A stretch of DNA of 26,213 nucleotides from JAEKLB01 sp050249235 (GCA_050249235.1 JBFWQW010000033.1:1-26213), one strand, 5' to 3'. Counted from the stretch's first letter, positions 15,549 through 25,902 are shown. The notes: generated by a model not told the origin, from the letters alone. Numbers and translations: made by a program.

Positions 15549-16402
15549 CCCCGCCACTCCCCGCTGCGCAGGCGGGCCACCCGGTCCTCGGTGAGGGGAT
15601 GGGTCCGGAACAGGTTGGCGAACTGCACCTTGCGCCCGGTCAGCGGGTTCACGATGAAGGCCTGGGCGTGGGCCGGATCGATGTTCATCGGGATGGCCCG
15701 GGCCCCGGCCTCGATCTTGAGCAGCGCCCGCGCCAGCGGCTCGCCGTCGCCGATGAGGGTGGCGCCCGTGCGGTCGGCCTCGAACTCCCGGCTCCGGGAC
15801 AGCGCGGCCTGGAGGAGCCCGGCCGCCAGCGGGGCGAGGAACGCCATGGCCAGCAGCGCCAGGGGGTTGGCGCCGTCGCGGTCGCCGCCGCGGCCACCGC
15901 CGAAGATGGCCGCGAACTGCATCATCTGGGCGATGAAGGTGATGCCGGTGGCCACCGCAGCGGCGACGGAGCTGATCAGGATGTCGCGGTTGCCGACGTG
16001 GCCGAGCTCGTGAGCCAGCACTCCGCGCAGCTCGTCCCAGTCGAGCATCTGGAGGATGCCCTGGGTCACGGCCACCGCGGCGTGCTCCGGGTTCCGGCCG
16101 GTGGCGAAGGCGTTGGGCTGGAGATCGGGTGTCACGTAGAGCCGGGGCATCGGCATGTTCATCTTCGTCGTGAGCTCGCGCACGATCCGGAAGTACTCGG
16201 GCATCTCGGCCTCGTCGGCCGGCACGCCGCGGGCGGCCCGGATGGCGAGGGCGTCGCTCTTCCAGTAGGAGAAGCCGCAGAAGGCCAGGCCGAGGAGGAG
16301 CCCCATGATGGCGCCGCCCCGGCCGAACATCGACCCGATCAGCACCATGAGCCCGCCGAGCCCGCCCAGCAGGACAGCCGTCTTCATCCCGTTCTTCAGC
16401 AC
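15545..16402 (-). CDS. htpX: HtpX-family membrane zinc metalloprotease
   Basis: The product is about 285 aa from a GTG at 16400-16402 (MLKNGMKTAVLL). ATG 16385-16387 (MKTAVLL) or an upstream TTG at 16430-16432 are alternatives. A TAGCGT box ends 7 nt before the GTG, so a leaderless start is plausible. It has an N-terminal TM pair (TAVLLGGLGGLMVLIG, then IMGLLLGLAFCGFSYW). The catalytic zinc motif is HELGH (about 131-135) in VLAHELGHVGNRDI. Two more TM segments follow, then the third-ligand region SREFEAD (E about 206). HtpX degrades misfolded membrane proteins, complementing FtsH. PDLQPNAFATGRNPEHAAV is typical of the family. Confidence 0.93.
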   Translation of the reverse strand: MLKNGMKTAVLLGGLGGLMVLIGSMFGRGGAIMGLLLGLAFCGFSYWKSDALAIRAARGVPADEAEMPEYFRIVRELTTKMNMPMPRLYVTPDLQPNAFATGRNPEHAAVAVTQGILQMLDWDELRGVLAHELGHVGNRDILISSVAAAVATGITFIAQMMQFAAIFGGGRGGDRDGANPLALLAMAFLAPLAAGLLQAALSRSREFEADRTGATLIGDGEPLARALLKIEAGARAIPMNIDPAHAQAFIVNPLTGRKVQFANLFRTHPLTEDRVARLRSGEWRG

Positions 16403-16438
16403 GGTGCGAACGCTATCGACGCCGGATCCCAACCAGCT

Positions 16439-16451
16439 GTCACGTCGTGAC
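16439..16451. promoter_or_regulatory. 13-nt palindrome upstream of htpX, possible operator
   Basis: GTCACG (16439-16444) and CGTGAC (16446-16451) form a perfect dyad around one T, about 37 nt upstream of the likely htpX start. Its position suits a repressor or activator site. It does not resemble CIRCE or the HspR HAIR consensus, so the binding protein is unknown. Confidence 0.35.
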
Positions 16452-16540
16452 GATCACCGGGCAACGAGAGACAGCCGCCACTGGGCCACTCCGGCGACGC
16501 CGCGGGGTGCGCCCCCAAGACGTTGAGCCACCCGGCGACG

Positions 16541-16635
16541 CTGCGGAGCGCCAGCGAAGCGAGCCTCCCCGGACCGTACGGCTGCGTGCACGCAAAGCTG
16601 CGCAGGCGAGGCGCCAGCCGAGCCGGAGCTGCGCA
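16541..16635. repeat. Structured GC-rich intergenic segment with palindrome and direct repeats
   Basis: The gap between htpX and the small HAD gene holds a perfect 12-nt palindrome TGCGTGCACGCA (16583-16594). It also holds direct repeats AGCTGCGCA at 16596-16604 and 16627-16635. The words CTGCGGAGCG and GAGCGCCAGCGA (16541-16557) also occur in the 101-bp repeat at the right edge. No ORF with coding character was recognised. Confidence 0.55.
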
Positions 16636-16639
16636 TATC

Positions 16640-17128
16640 TCAGTCGTAGTAGCCGGAGTGGATGTAGACGCAGGGGATCCCCTCGGCGTGGAACATGTCC
16701 ACGTTGCGGCGGTCGTCGTCGACGGCGAGGCGGAGGTCGAAGCCGGCGGCGCGGAGCTCGCGCACGGCCAGGCGCTTGGCGTCGGGCGACGGCAGGTAGT
16801 CGGCGGCGGGCCGCATGACGAGGAGGTCCCAGCGCAGGCCGTAGCGGATGAGCCACTCGACGGTGATGTCGAGGATGGTGGTGGGCCGGGCCGTGAGCAG
16901 GACGAGCGTGAAGGCCGGGTCGATCAGCTCGGCGAGGCGGGCGACCTCCTCGATTACCGTGTCGGCGCCGGCGGCGGCGAAGAAGGCCTGCCAGTCGCGC
17001 CGGCCCGGCCCGACGAGGTGGTGCTGGCGGGCGCTGGCGTCGGCGAGCACGCCGTCGACGTCGAAGACGACGGCCGGGCCGCCGTCGACGGGCGACGTGC
17101 GCCAGCGCCAGTGCTCGAAGGTGCTCAA
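16640..17128 (-). CDS. Small HAD-superfamily phosphatase (acid phosphatase or polynucleotide phosphatase-like)
   Basis: The product is 162 aa from a TTG at 17126-17128, which shares two bases with the acs TGA. No ATG or GTG is available before motif I. Motif I is FDVDGVLAD (D23, D25), motif II is the Thr of LLTARP (T79), motif III is K118 in SPDAKRL, and motif IV is VDDDRRNVDMF (D137-D139). The compact C1-cap layout with DWQAFFAAAGADTVIEEV and CVYIHSGYYD near the end recalls the phosphatase domain of polynucleotide kinases and HAD acid phosphatases. The substrate is unknown. Coupling to acs suggests coexpression but not necessarily a shared pathway. Confidence 0.8.
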   Translation of the reverse strand: MSTFEHWRWRTSPVDGGPAVVFDVDGVLADASARQHHLVGPGRRDWQAFFAAAGADTVIEEVARLAELIDPAFTLVLLTARPTTILDITVEWLIRYGLRWDLLVMRPAADYLPSPDAKRLAVRELRAAGFDLRLAVDDDRRNVDMFHAEGIPCVYIHSGYYD

Positions 17129-19116
17129 TCCTCGGTGGGGGTCGCGAGCGACCGGCGTCGGATCTCGTCGACCACGGCCGGGTCGGCGAGCGTGGTGGTG
17201 TCGCCGAGGTCGCGGCCCTCGGCGACGTCGCGGAGCAGGCGGCGCATGATCTTGCCGCTGCGGGTCTTCGGCAGGTCGTCGGTGAAGATCACCGTCTTCG
17301 GCCGGGCGGTCGGGCCGATGCGGGTGGCGACGTGGCGGCGCAGCTCCTCCCCCAGCTCGGGGCTGGCCGAGGCCGTGCCCTTGACCGTGACGAAGGCGAC
17401 GATCGCCTGGCCCGTGGTCGCGTCGTTGGCCCCGACCACGGCCGACTCGGCGACCATCGGGTGGTCGACGAGGGCGGACTCGACCTCCGTCGTGGAGATG
17501 CGGTGGCCGGAGACGTTCATGACGTCGTCGACGCGGCCGAGGAGCCAGAGGTAGCCGTCGGCATCGACCTTGGCCCCGTCGCCGGCGAAGTAGCGCCCCG
17601 GGAAGCGGCTCCAGTACGTGTCGCGGTAGCGGTCGGGGTCGCCCCAGATGCCCCGGAGCATCCCCGGCCAGGGCCGGGTGAGCGTGAGGTAGCCGCCCTC
17701 GCCCCGCCCGACCGGCGTGCCGGCGTCGTCGACCACCTCGGCGCCGATGCCCGGCAGCGCGAAGGTGGCCGACCCCGGCTTCGTGACGGTGAGGCCTGGC
17801 AGCGGGCTGATCATGATCCCGCCGGTCTCCGTCTGCCACCAGGTGTCGACGACCGGGCAGCGGTCGCCCCCGATGTGGGTCCGGTACCAGATCCAGGCCT
17901 CGGGGTTGATCGGCTCGCCGACGGAGCCCAGCACCCGCAGGGACGAGAGGTCGTGGCCGGCCGGCTCGTCCGTGCCCCACTTCATGAACGTCCGGATGGC
18001 CGTGGGCGCGCAGTAGAGGATGGTCACGCCGTAGCGCTCGACGATGTCCCACCACCGGTCGCGGCCCGGCGTGTCGGGGGTGCCCTCGTACATGACGGAG
18101 GTGGCGGCGTTGGCGAGCGGGCCGTAGACGATGTAGCTGTGCCCGGTGACCCAGCCGATGTCGGCGGCGCACCAGTACACGTCGGTGTCGGCCTTGAGGT
18201 CGAACACGTTCCGGTGGGTGTAGGCGACCTGGGTGAGGTAGCCCCCGGTCGTGTGCATGATCCCCTTGGGCCGGGCCGTCGTTCCCGAGGTGTAGAGGAG
18301 GTAGAGGAGCGTCTCGCTGTCGAGCGGCTCGGCCGGGCAGTCGGGCTCGGCCGCCGCCATCAGGTCGTGCCACCACTCGTCCCGCCCGGCCTGCATGGGC
18401 ACGTCCTCGCCGGTGCGCCGGACGACCACGACGTGCTCGATGGTCGGCGCCTTCCCGCAGGCGGTGTCGGCGGCGGCCTTCAGGTTGGACGGCGCCCCCC
18501 GCCGGAAGCCCCCGTCGGCGGTGACGAGCACCTTGGCCTCGGCGTCGTTGATGCGGTCGGCCAGCGAGTCCGCGCTGAAGCCGCCGAACACCACCGAGTG
18601 GGCCGCGCCGATGCGGGCGCAGGCCAGCATCGCCACCGGCAGCTCGGGGATCATCGGCAGGTAGAGGTTCACCCGGTCGCCGGGCGCCACGCCGAGGCCC
18701 TTCAGCACGTTGGCGAAGCGCTGGACCTCGGCGAGCAGCTCGGCGTAGGTGATGGTGCGGGTGTCGCCGGGCTCGCCCTCCCAGTGGTAGGCGACCCGGT
18801 CGCCGAGCCCGGCCGCGACGTGGCGGTCGAGGCAGTTCTCGCTCACGTTCAGCTGACCGCCCACGAACCAGCGGGAGAAGGGGGCGTCCCACTCGAGGAC
18901 GGTGTCGAAGTCTCGGCGCCAGGTGAGCAGCCCGCGGGCCTGACCGGCCCAGAACGCCTCCGGGTCGGCCTCGGCCTCGTCGTACACGGCCGGGTCGGCC
19001 AGGTGGGCGGCCGCGGCGAGCGCCGGCGGCGGGGGGAACGTGCGCTCCTCGAGCGCGAAGACGTCGATGGCCTGCCCGCTGCCTCCCGGGTGGGCGTCGC
19101 CCCCTGTCACGGTCAT
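17125..19116 (-). CDS. acs: Acetyl-CoA synthetase (AMP-forming)
   Basis: The 663-aa product is of normal length. It converts acetate, ATP and CoA to acetyl-CoA through acetyl-AMP. Visible motifs are the phosphate loop YTSGTTARPKG (from Y275; the usual second Gly is Ala here), DTWWQTETGG (A5), GYLWLLGRVDDVMNVSGHRI (hinge and CoA region) and PKTRSGKIMRR, with the catalytic lysine K622 that is acetylated in regulated family members. The N-terminal DPEAFWAGQARGLLTW and FVGGQLNVSENCLDRH are typical of Acs. The start ATG (19114-19116) lacks a ribosome binding site but has TAACGT 7 nt upstream, suggesting leaderless initiation. The stop overlaps the TTG of the downstream HAD gene. Confidence 0.96.
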   Translation of the reverse strand: MTVTGGDAHPGGSGQAIDVFALEERTFPPPPALAAAAHLADPAVYDEAEADPEAFWAGQARGLLTWRRDFDTVLEWDAPFSRWFVGGQLNVSENCLDRHVAAGLGDRVAYHWEGEPGDTRTITYAELLAEVQRFANVLKGLGVAPGDRVNLYLPMIPELPVAMLACARIGAAHSVVFGGFSADSLADRINDAEAKVLVTADGGFRRGAPSNLKAAADTACGKAPTIEHVVVVRRTGEDVPMQAGRDEWWHDLMAAAEPDCPAEPLDSETLLYLLYTSGTTARPKGIMHTTGGYLTQVAYTHRNVFDLKADTDVYWCAADIGWVTGHSYIVYGPLANAATSVMYEGTPDTPGRDRWWDIVERYGVTILYCAPTAIRTFMKWGTDEPAGHDLSSLRVLGSVGEPINPEAWIWYRTHIGGDRCPVVDTWWQTETGGIMISPLPGLTVTKPGSATFALPGIGAEVVDDAGTPVGRGEGGYLTLTRPWPGMLRGIWGDPDRYRDTYWSRFPGRYFAGDGAKVDADGYLWLLGRVDDVMNVSGHRISTTEVESALVDHPMVAESAVVGANDATTGQAIVAFVTVKGTASASPELGEELRRHVATRIGPTARPKTVIFTDDLPKTRSGKIMRRLLRDVAEGRDLGDTTTLADPAVVDEIRRRSLATPTED

Positions 19117-19123
19117 GGCGCCG

Positions 19124-19129
19124 ACGTTA
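19124..19129 (-). promoter_or_regulatory. Candidate -10 box for a leaderless acs transcript
   Basis: TAACGT on the minus strand fits the TANNNT consensus and ends 7 nt before the acs ATG, so RNA would begin at or near the start codon. No matching -35 box is evident. No Shine-Dalgarno sequence is present in the 59-nt gap after midA. Confidence 0.4.
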
Positions 19130-19175
19130 CGCGGTGGCACCGACGGGTCGACCTGGTCGGCGCCGACGGAACGCC

Positions 19176-20333
19176 TCAGCCCACCACCCATTCGAGGACC
19201 CGGAAGGCGCCGAGGCCGGACTCGTCGGTGAGGGCGTCGGCCTCGCTCACCCGGCTGCGGGCCTTCATCGCCTCCAGGTCGCCGAGGTGGGCCCGGGCCC
19301 GCCACGTGTCGCGGGCGGCGTCCGCCAGGGCATCGACGCCGTGGGCCCGCAGCCAGTCGGCCTGGGTCACGTCCGTGTCGGGGGCCCGCCACCGCACGAG
19401 CTGGTCGACCGCCACCTCGCAGGTGATGTCCTGGTCGCCCGGGTGCTCGGTCGGGAGACCGCCCCGGGCGTGGCCGCGGTAGGTGCGCAGCCAGTCGGTC
19501 CAGGGCCGGGCCGCCAGCGACGGCGTGACGTCGGCGTAGTCGACGACGACCAGCCGGCCCCGCCGAAGGGTTCCGGCCGCCCGCCTGACCCAGGCCAGGG
19601 CCTCGTGCTGGACCGGGATCCGGGCGCCCACGGTCGCGTCCGGCGCCAGCCGGTCGACCTCGCCGGCCAGGTCGGCCGGCGCGCCCACCAGCACCTCGCC
19701 CTCCGTCCCGACGAACACCTCGAGCCAGCCCTGCGGGCCCCGCTCGAGCAGGCGGATCGGCAGGTTGTCGAGGAGCTCGTTGGCCAGGATCACGCCGACG
19801 ATCGGGACGAGGGGGAGGTCGTCGAGCACGGCGACGAGCGGGCCCACCCCAGGCGACGGCGCCGGACCCGACCGGCCGTCGTCGTCGCCGACCTCGACGT
19901 CGTCCTCGTCACCGTCGGCGCCGGCAACCACCGGTCCGAGCACGGTGGCCGGGGGCTCGACCGGCAGGTCGGCGGCGAGGCGCTCGCGGAGCCGGGCCGA
20001 CCGCTCGACGCAGAGGTAGCGCAGCGCTGGACCGCAGGCCGGTCCGGCGCCGAGCACGGCGGCGGCGAGGGCACCCCGGCCGGCACCGGCCTCGACGACC
20101 ACGAACGGATCGGGACGGCCCAGGCGCTCCCACTCGGCGTCGAGGCGGTTGGCGACCACCGCACCGAAGAGCGGCCCGACCTCGGGGCTGGTGAGGAAGT
20201 CGGCCCGGCGACCGGCACCGGCGCCCGAGGCGAAGAAGCCGCCCTCGCCGTAGAGCAGCAGCTCCATGGCGGCGTCGAAGCGGATCGGGCCCTCCCGGTG
20301 GATCCGGTCCCGGAGCGTGTCGGCGACGCTCAT
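19176..20333 (-). CDS. MidA/NDUFAF7-family SAM-dependent methyltransferase
   Basis: The product is 385 aa. Its N-terminus has the family block GPIRFDAAMELLLYG (15-29), RADFLTSPEVGPLFG (43-57) and the SAM-binding EAGAGRGALAAAVL (81-94). ANELLDNLPIRLLE and LVVVDYADV follow further on. The mitochondrial homologue NDUFAF7 (MidA) methylates an arginine of the complex I subunit NDUFS2 and is needed for complex I assembly. Here the gene lies 86 nt downstream of nuoN in the same direction, supporting a complex I role, which remains inference. An acidic, disordered insertion (GADGDEDDVEVGDDDGRSG) sits near residues 137-155. The start ATG 20331-20333 lies inside a 14-bp tandem repeat. Confidence 0.88.
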   Translation of the reverse strand: MSVADTLRDRIHREGPIRFDAAMELLLYGEGGFFASGAGAGRRADFLTSPEVGPLFGAVVANRLDAEWERLGRPDPFVVVEAGAGRGALAAAVLGAGPACGPALRYLCVERSARLRERLAADLPVEPPATVLGPVVAGADGDEDDVEVGDDDGRSGPAPSPGVGPLVAVLDDLPLVPIVGVILANELLDNLPIRLLERGPQGWLEVFVGTEGEVLVGAPADLAGEVDRLAPDATVGARIPVQHEALAWVRRAAGTLRRGRLVVVDYADVTPSLAARPWTDWLRTYRGHARGGLPTEHPGDQDITCEVAVDQLVRWRAPDTDVTQADWLRAHGVDALADAARDTWRARAHLGDLEAMKARSRVSEADALTDESGLGAFRVLEWVVG

Positions 20334-20364
20334 CGGCTCGGGCTCATCGGCACGGGCTCATCGG
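20328..20364. repeat. Three-copy 14-bp tandem repeat around the midA start codon
   Basis: GCTCATCGG recurs at 20328-20336, 20342-20350 and 20356-20364. On the minus strand each copy reads CCGATGAGC and so carries an ATG. The 14-bp period puts the three ATGs in three different frames; only the one at 20331-20333 opens the methyltransferase frame. Confidence 0.85.
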
Positions 20365-20384
20365 CCGGCGCCCGCGACGGTCCC

Positions 20385-20407
20385 GCCGGCGCACACGGGG
20401 CGCCGGC
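20385..20407. terminator. Strong hairpin between nuoN and the methyltransferase gene
   Basis: GCCGGCGC (20385-20392) pairs with GCGCCGGC (20400-20407) across 7 nt, and adjacent CCC/GGG can extend the stem. It lies within 35 nt of the nuoN stop. No U-run follows on the minus strand, so it may lower rather than stop read-through into midA, or protect the nuo mRNA 3' end. Confidence 0.4.
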
Positions 20408-20419
20408 GGCGGGAGGGCG

Positions 20420-21916
20420 TCACCCCACGAAGGAGGCGAGGTCGCCGAAGCGGGCGACGAGGTTCGGTGCCACGCCGATGGCCACGGTGCCGACCGCGCA
20501 CAGCGCGACGGCGGCGGCCAGCGAGGCCGGCACCACGATCGGCGTGCGGTCGCCGTCGGGCACCGGGCGCATCCACATCTCCCGGGCGATGGATGCGTAG
20601 TAGTAGAGCGCCACCACCGAGTTCACGGCCACGATGACGCCCAGCACCACCGCCGCCGGCGTGAAGGCGTCGAACAGGCTCTTCACGACGACGAACTTGG
20701 CGTACCAACCCCCGAGGGGCGGGATGCCGGCCAGGGCGAAGACGAAGGCGCTCATGAGCACGGTGAGGCCGGGGGCGTACTCGAACAGGCCGCCCATCGA
20801 GCCCAGCTCGGCCGACCGCGTCTTGCGGAAGATCGCCATCACGGTGGCGAAGGCCCCGAGGTTCATGGCCGTGTAGATCAGCATGTAGGTGACGACGGCC
20901 TCGACCGCCGTCGCGCCGCCGCCGAGTCGGGCCGGGATGTCGCCAGCCACCGCCAGGGGCACGAGCATGAAGCCGGCCTGGGCCACCGACGAGTAGGCGA
21001 GGATCCGGATGACGTTGGTCTGGCGCAGCGCGATGAGGTTGCCGACGGTCATGGTGAGGACGGCCAGGACCCAGAAGAGCGGCTGCCAGACCTCCTCCTG
21101 CTGGCCGAACCCGACGAATACCAGGGTCAGCAGGGCGACGAAGCCGGCGCCCTTCGAGGCGACGGAGAGAAAGGCGGTGATCGGCGTGGGGGCGCCCTCG
21201 TAGGTGTCGGGCGCCCAGGTGTGGAAGGGCACGGCGGAGACCTTGAAGGCGAAGCCGATGACGACGAAGAGGATGCCGACCGTGAGCACCGGCGCGCTGT
21301 CGCCGTCGCCGAGCACCTCGGCGATGTCGGCCAGCAGCGTCGAGCCGGTCATCCCGAAGACCAGCGACATCCCGTAGAGCATCACGCCGGACGCGAAGAC
21401 ACCGAGCAGGTAGTACTTCAACGACGCCTCGTTGCCCTTGAGGTCGCGCTTGCGCCACCCGGCCAGGAGGTAGGCGGGGATCGACAGCGTCTCGAGGGCG
21501 ATGAAGATCGAGATCAGGTCGCGCGCCGAGGCCATGACGGTCATGCCGAGCAGCGACGACAGGAGCAGGAAGTAGTACTCCCCTTCGTAGTAGTCACCCT
21601 CGCCGACGTAGTCCGTGCTGATGAGCACGATCACGTAGCCGGCCACGAGGAACATCGCCTTCATGACCAGGGCGAAGTCGTCCACCACGTAGGCGCCACC
21701 GAACATCACCCGGTCGGAGCCGTCGACGGCGAGCGTGAGGATCGGGACGAGCGCGGCGAGCAGGCCGAGGCCCGTGATCGTCGACGTCGCCCAACGGGCC
21801 CGCTCCTCGAACACGAGGTCGACGGCGAGCACCAGCACCAGCACCCCGACGAGGACGAGCTCGGGCGCGAAGGCGTGGTAGTCGATGTCGGGTCGGGCGA
21901 ACGTGGCGGCGAGCAC
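20420..21916 (-). CDS. nuoN: NADH-quinone oxidoreductase subunit N
   Basis: The 498-aa product is of normal length, starting at GTG 21914-21916, 3 nt after the nuoM stop. It is a polytopic membrane protein of the antiporter-like family. Visible conserved parts are the Glu of FIALETLSIPAYLLAGW in an early TM helix, the Lys and Pro of FKVSAVPFHTWAPDTYEGAP, and RILAYSSVAQAGFM. NuoN is one of the three antiporter-like proton-pumping subunits of complex I. It is the last nuo gene of this operon, with the complex I-linked methyltransferase following. Confidence 0.97.
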   Translation of the reverse strand: MLAATFARPDIDYHAFAPELVLVGVLVLVLAVDLVFEERARWATSTITGLGLLAALVPILTLAVDGSDRVMFGGAYVVDDFALVMKAMFLVAGYVIVLISTDYVGEGDYYEGEYYFLLLSSLLGMTVMASARDLISIFIALETLSIPAYLLAGWRKRDLKGNEASLKYYLLGVFASGVMLYGMSLVFGMTGSTLLADIAEVLGDGDSAPVLTVGILFVVIGFAFKVSAVPFHTWAPDTYEGAPTPITAFLSVASKGAGFVALLTLVFVGFGQQEEVWQPLFWVLAVLTMTVGNLIALRQTNVIRILAYSSVAQAGFMLVPLAVAGDIPARLGGGATAVEAVVTYMLIYTAMNLGAFATVMAIFRKTRSAELGSMGGLFEYAPGLTVLMSAFVFALAGIPPLGGWYAKFVVVKSLFDAFTPAAVVLGVIVAVNSVVALYYYASIAREMWMRPVPDGDRTPIVVPASLAAAVALCAVGTVAIGVAPNLVARFGDLASFVG

Positions 21917-21919
21917 CGG

Positions 21920-23434
21920 CTAGCTCCCGAAGATGGCGGTGATCGCCGGGTCGGTGATGTCGAGGAGGAGCCCGGGGAGCAGGCCGAACAGGAGGATGCC
22001 GGCCAGCATGGGCGTCCAGGCCAGCCACTCCGGCAGCTCCACGTCGTGGATCTCGTGCCCCTCCCACTCCTCCTTCGGCGTGCCGAAGGCGGTGCGCTGG
22101 AACATCCAGAGGAGGTAGCCGGCGGCGAGCACGGTGCCGACCGAGGCGATCACCATGTAGGTGCGGAAGAGCTCCTCCGACATCCCGTTGGCGGGGCTGT
22201 AGGCCGAGAGGATGGCGGGGAACTCCCCCCAGAAGCCGGCCAGCCCGGGGAGCCCGAGCGAGGCCATGGCGCAGAAGCCGAGCAGCCAGCCGAGCTTCGG
22301 TGCCTGGACGAGGAGGCCCCCGAGCCGGGCGATCTCGAGGGTGTGGAACCGCTCCTTCACCGACCCGGCGATGAAGAAGAGCATGCCGGTGATGAGACCG
22401 TGGGCGACCATGCCGAAGACGGCGGCGTTGATGCCGATCGGCGTGAGGGTGGAGATGCCGAGCATCACGAAGCCCATGTGAGCCACCGACGAGAAGGCGA
22501 TCAGGCGCTTGAGGTCGGTCTGGGCCAGGCAGCCGAAGGCGCCGTAGATGATCCCGACCACCGCCAGCCCCCCGATCCAGGGCGCCCAGGACTGGGCCGC
22601 CTCGGGGAGGATGGGCAGCGCGATGCGCACGAAGCCGTAGGTGCCGAGCTTCAGGAGGATGGCGGCCAGGATCACCGAGCCCTGGGTGGGCGCCTGGGTG
22701 TGGGCGTCCGGGAGCCAGGTGTGGAACGGGAACATCGGCACCTTGATGGCGAAGCCCATGAAGAGGCCGCCGAAGATCCAGAGCGCGGTGTCCTCGCTGA
22801 GGTTGGCCTGGGCCGTCTCGATGAGCTCGGGGATCGAGAACGTCGCACCGCCCTTGAAGTAGAGGGCGAGGAAGCTCAGGATCATCAGGGCCGAGCCGAA
22901 CAGGGTGAAGAGGAAGAACTTGATGGCGGCGTACTGCCGCTCCTCACCGCCCCACACGCCGATCATGAAGTACATCGGCAGCAGGACGACCTCGAAGAAG
23001 ACGAAGAAGAGGATCAGGTCCTGGGCGACGAACGTGCCGTTCATGCCGACCTCGAGCACGAGCATGAGAGCGAGGAAGGCCTTCGGGTTGTGGGGCTCGG
23101 GGAAGTGGTTCCACGAGTAGACGACCACGAGGACCGTGACGACCATCGACAGGATGAGCAGCGGGAGCGAGATGCCGTCGATGCCCACGAAGTAGCGGCT
23201 GTTGATGACGTCGATCCACGAGTCGTTGCGCACGAACTGGAGCCCGTCGTCGTAGTGGTAGTCGAACTCCAGGAGGATCCAGACGCCGACGGCGAGCGTG
23301 AGCACCGTGGAGCCGAGGGCGATCCGCTTCTGCCACTCCTCCTCGGCCTTGGGGACGAGCATCAAGCCGACCGCCCCCAGCAGCGGGATGAAGACGGCCA
23401 GGGTGAGGCCCCAGTCCTGCACGAAGTCGTTCAC
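21920..23434 (-). CDS. nuoM: NADH-quinone oxidoreductase subunit M
   Basis: The product is 504 aa from GTG 23432-23434 (MNDFVQDWGLTLAVFIPLLG). The longer in-frame upstream extension overlaps nuoL and lacks family similarity. TAGGAG, formed with the nuoL stop codon, is its ribosome binding site. Conserved elements are FFEVVLLPMYFMIGVWGG (essential Glu in TM5), FPFHTWLPDAHTQAPTQGSV, KLGTYGFVRIALPILP (essential Lys region) and LIAFSSVAHMGFVMLGI. It is an antiporter-like proton channel of complex I, located between nuoL and nuoN. Confidence 0.97.
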   Translation of the reverse strand: MNDFVQDWGLTLAVFIPLLGAVGLMLVPKAEEEWQKRIALGSTVLTLAVGVWILLEFDYHYDDGLQFVRNDSWIDVINSRYFVGIDGISLPLLILSMVVTVLVVVYSWNHFPEPHNPKAFLALMLVLEVGMNGTFVAQDLILFFVFFEVVLLPMYFMIGVWGGEERQYAAIKFFLFTLFGSALMILSFLALYFKGGATFSIPELIETAQANLSEDTALWIFGGLFMGFAIKVPMFPFHTWLPDAHTQAPTQGSVILAAILLKLGTYGFVRIALPILPEAAQSWAPWIGGLAVVGIIYGAFGCLAQTDLKRLIAFSSVAHMGFVMLGISTLTPIGINAAVFGMVAHGLITGMLFFIAGSVKERFHTLEIARLGGLLVQAPKLGWLLGFCAMASLGLPGLAGFWGEFPAILSAYSPANGMSEELFRTYMVIASVGTVLAAGYLLWMFQRTAFGTPKEEWEGHEIHDVELPEWLAWTPMLAGILLFGLLPGLLLDITDPAITAIFGS

Positions 23435-23447
23435 GGGAAGTCGTCTC

Positions 23448-25589
<2,142 letters not shown>

Positions 25590-25593
25590 CGGG

Positions 25594-25902
25594 TCAGCCC
25601 TTCATCAGATCGAGCTCGTCGAGGTCGACGCTCGTCCGGTTGCGGTAGATGAGCAGCACGATGGCGAGGCCGACGCCGACCTCGGCAGCCGCGACGGTGA
25701 TGACGAACAGGGCGAAGACCTGCCCGGTGATGGCGGCCTCCCCGGCGTGGAACGAGCCGAAGGCCACCAGGTTGATGTTCACCGCGTTGAGGATGAGCTC
25801 GATGGACATCAGCACGAGCACGCCGTTGCGGCGGGCCAGGACGCCGTAGACGCCGATCGAGAACAGCGCCGCGCCCAACAAGAGGAACTGGTTCAGCAGC
25901 AC
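25594..25902 (-). CDS. nuoK: NADH-quinone oxidoreductase subunit K
   Basis: The product is 102 aa from GTG 25900-25902 (MLLNQFLLLGAALFSIG), behind GGGAGG with 4 nt spacing. It has three TM helices. The membrane glutamates of the proton path are visible as E35 in MSIELILNAVNINLV and E74 in AAAEVGVGLAIVLL, equivalent to E. coli NuoK E36 and E72. The tail DLDELDLMKG is acidic. Its first six codons and the ribosome binding site are duplicated upstream by the 101-bp tandem repeat, so the true upstream neighbour (expected nuoJ) lies outside the window. Confidence 0.95.
   Translation of the reverse strand: MLLNQFLLLGAALFSIGVYGVLARRNGVLVLMSIELILNAVNINLVAFGSFHAGEAAITGQVFALFVITVAAAEVGVGLAIVLLIYRNRTSVDLDELDLMKG

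Noticed and set aside
16640..18892. 750-codon minus-strand frame spanning acs
   Set aside because: Only its last 162 codons are real (the HAD phosphatase); the rest is an off-frame reading of acs.
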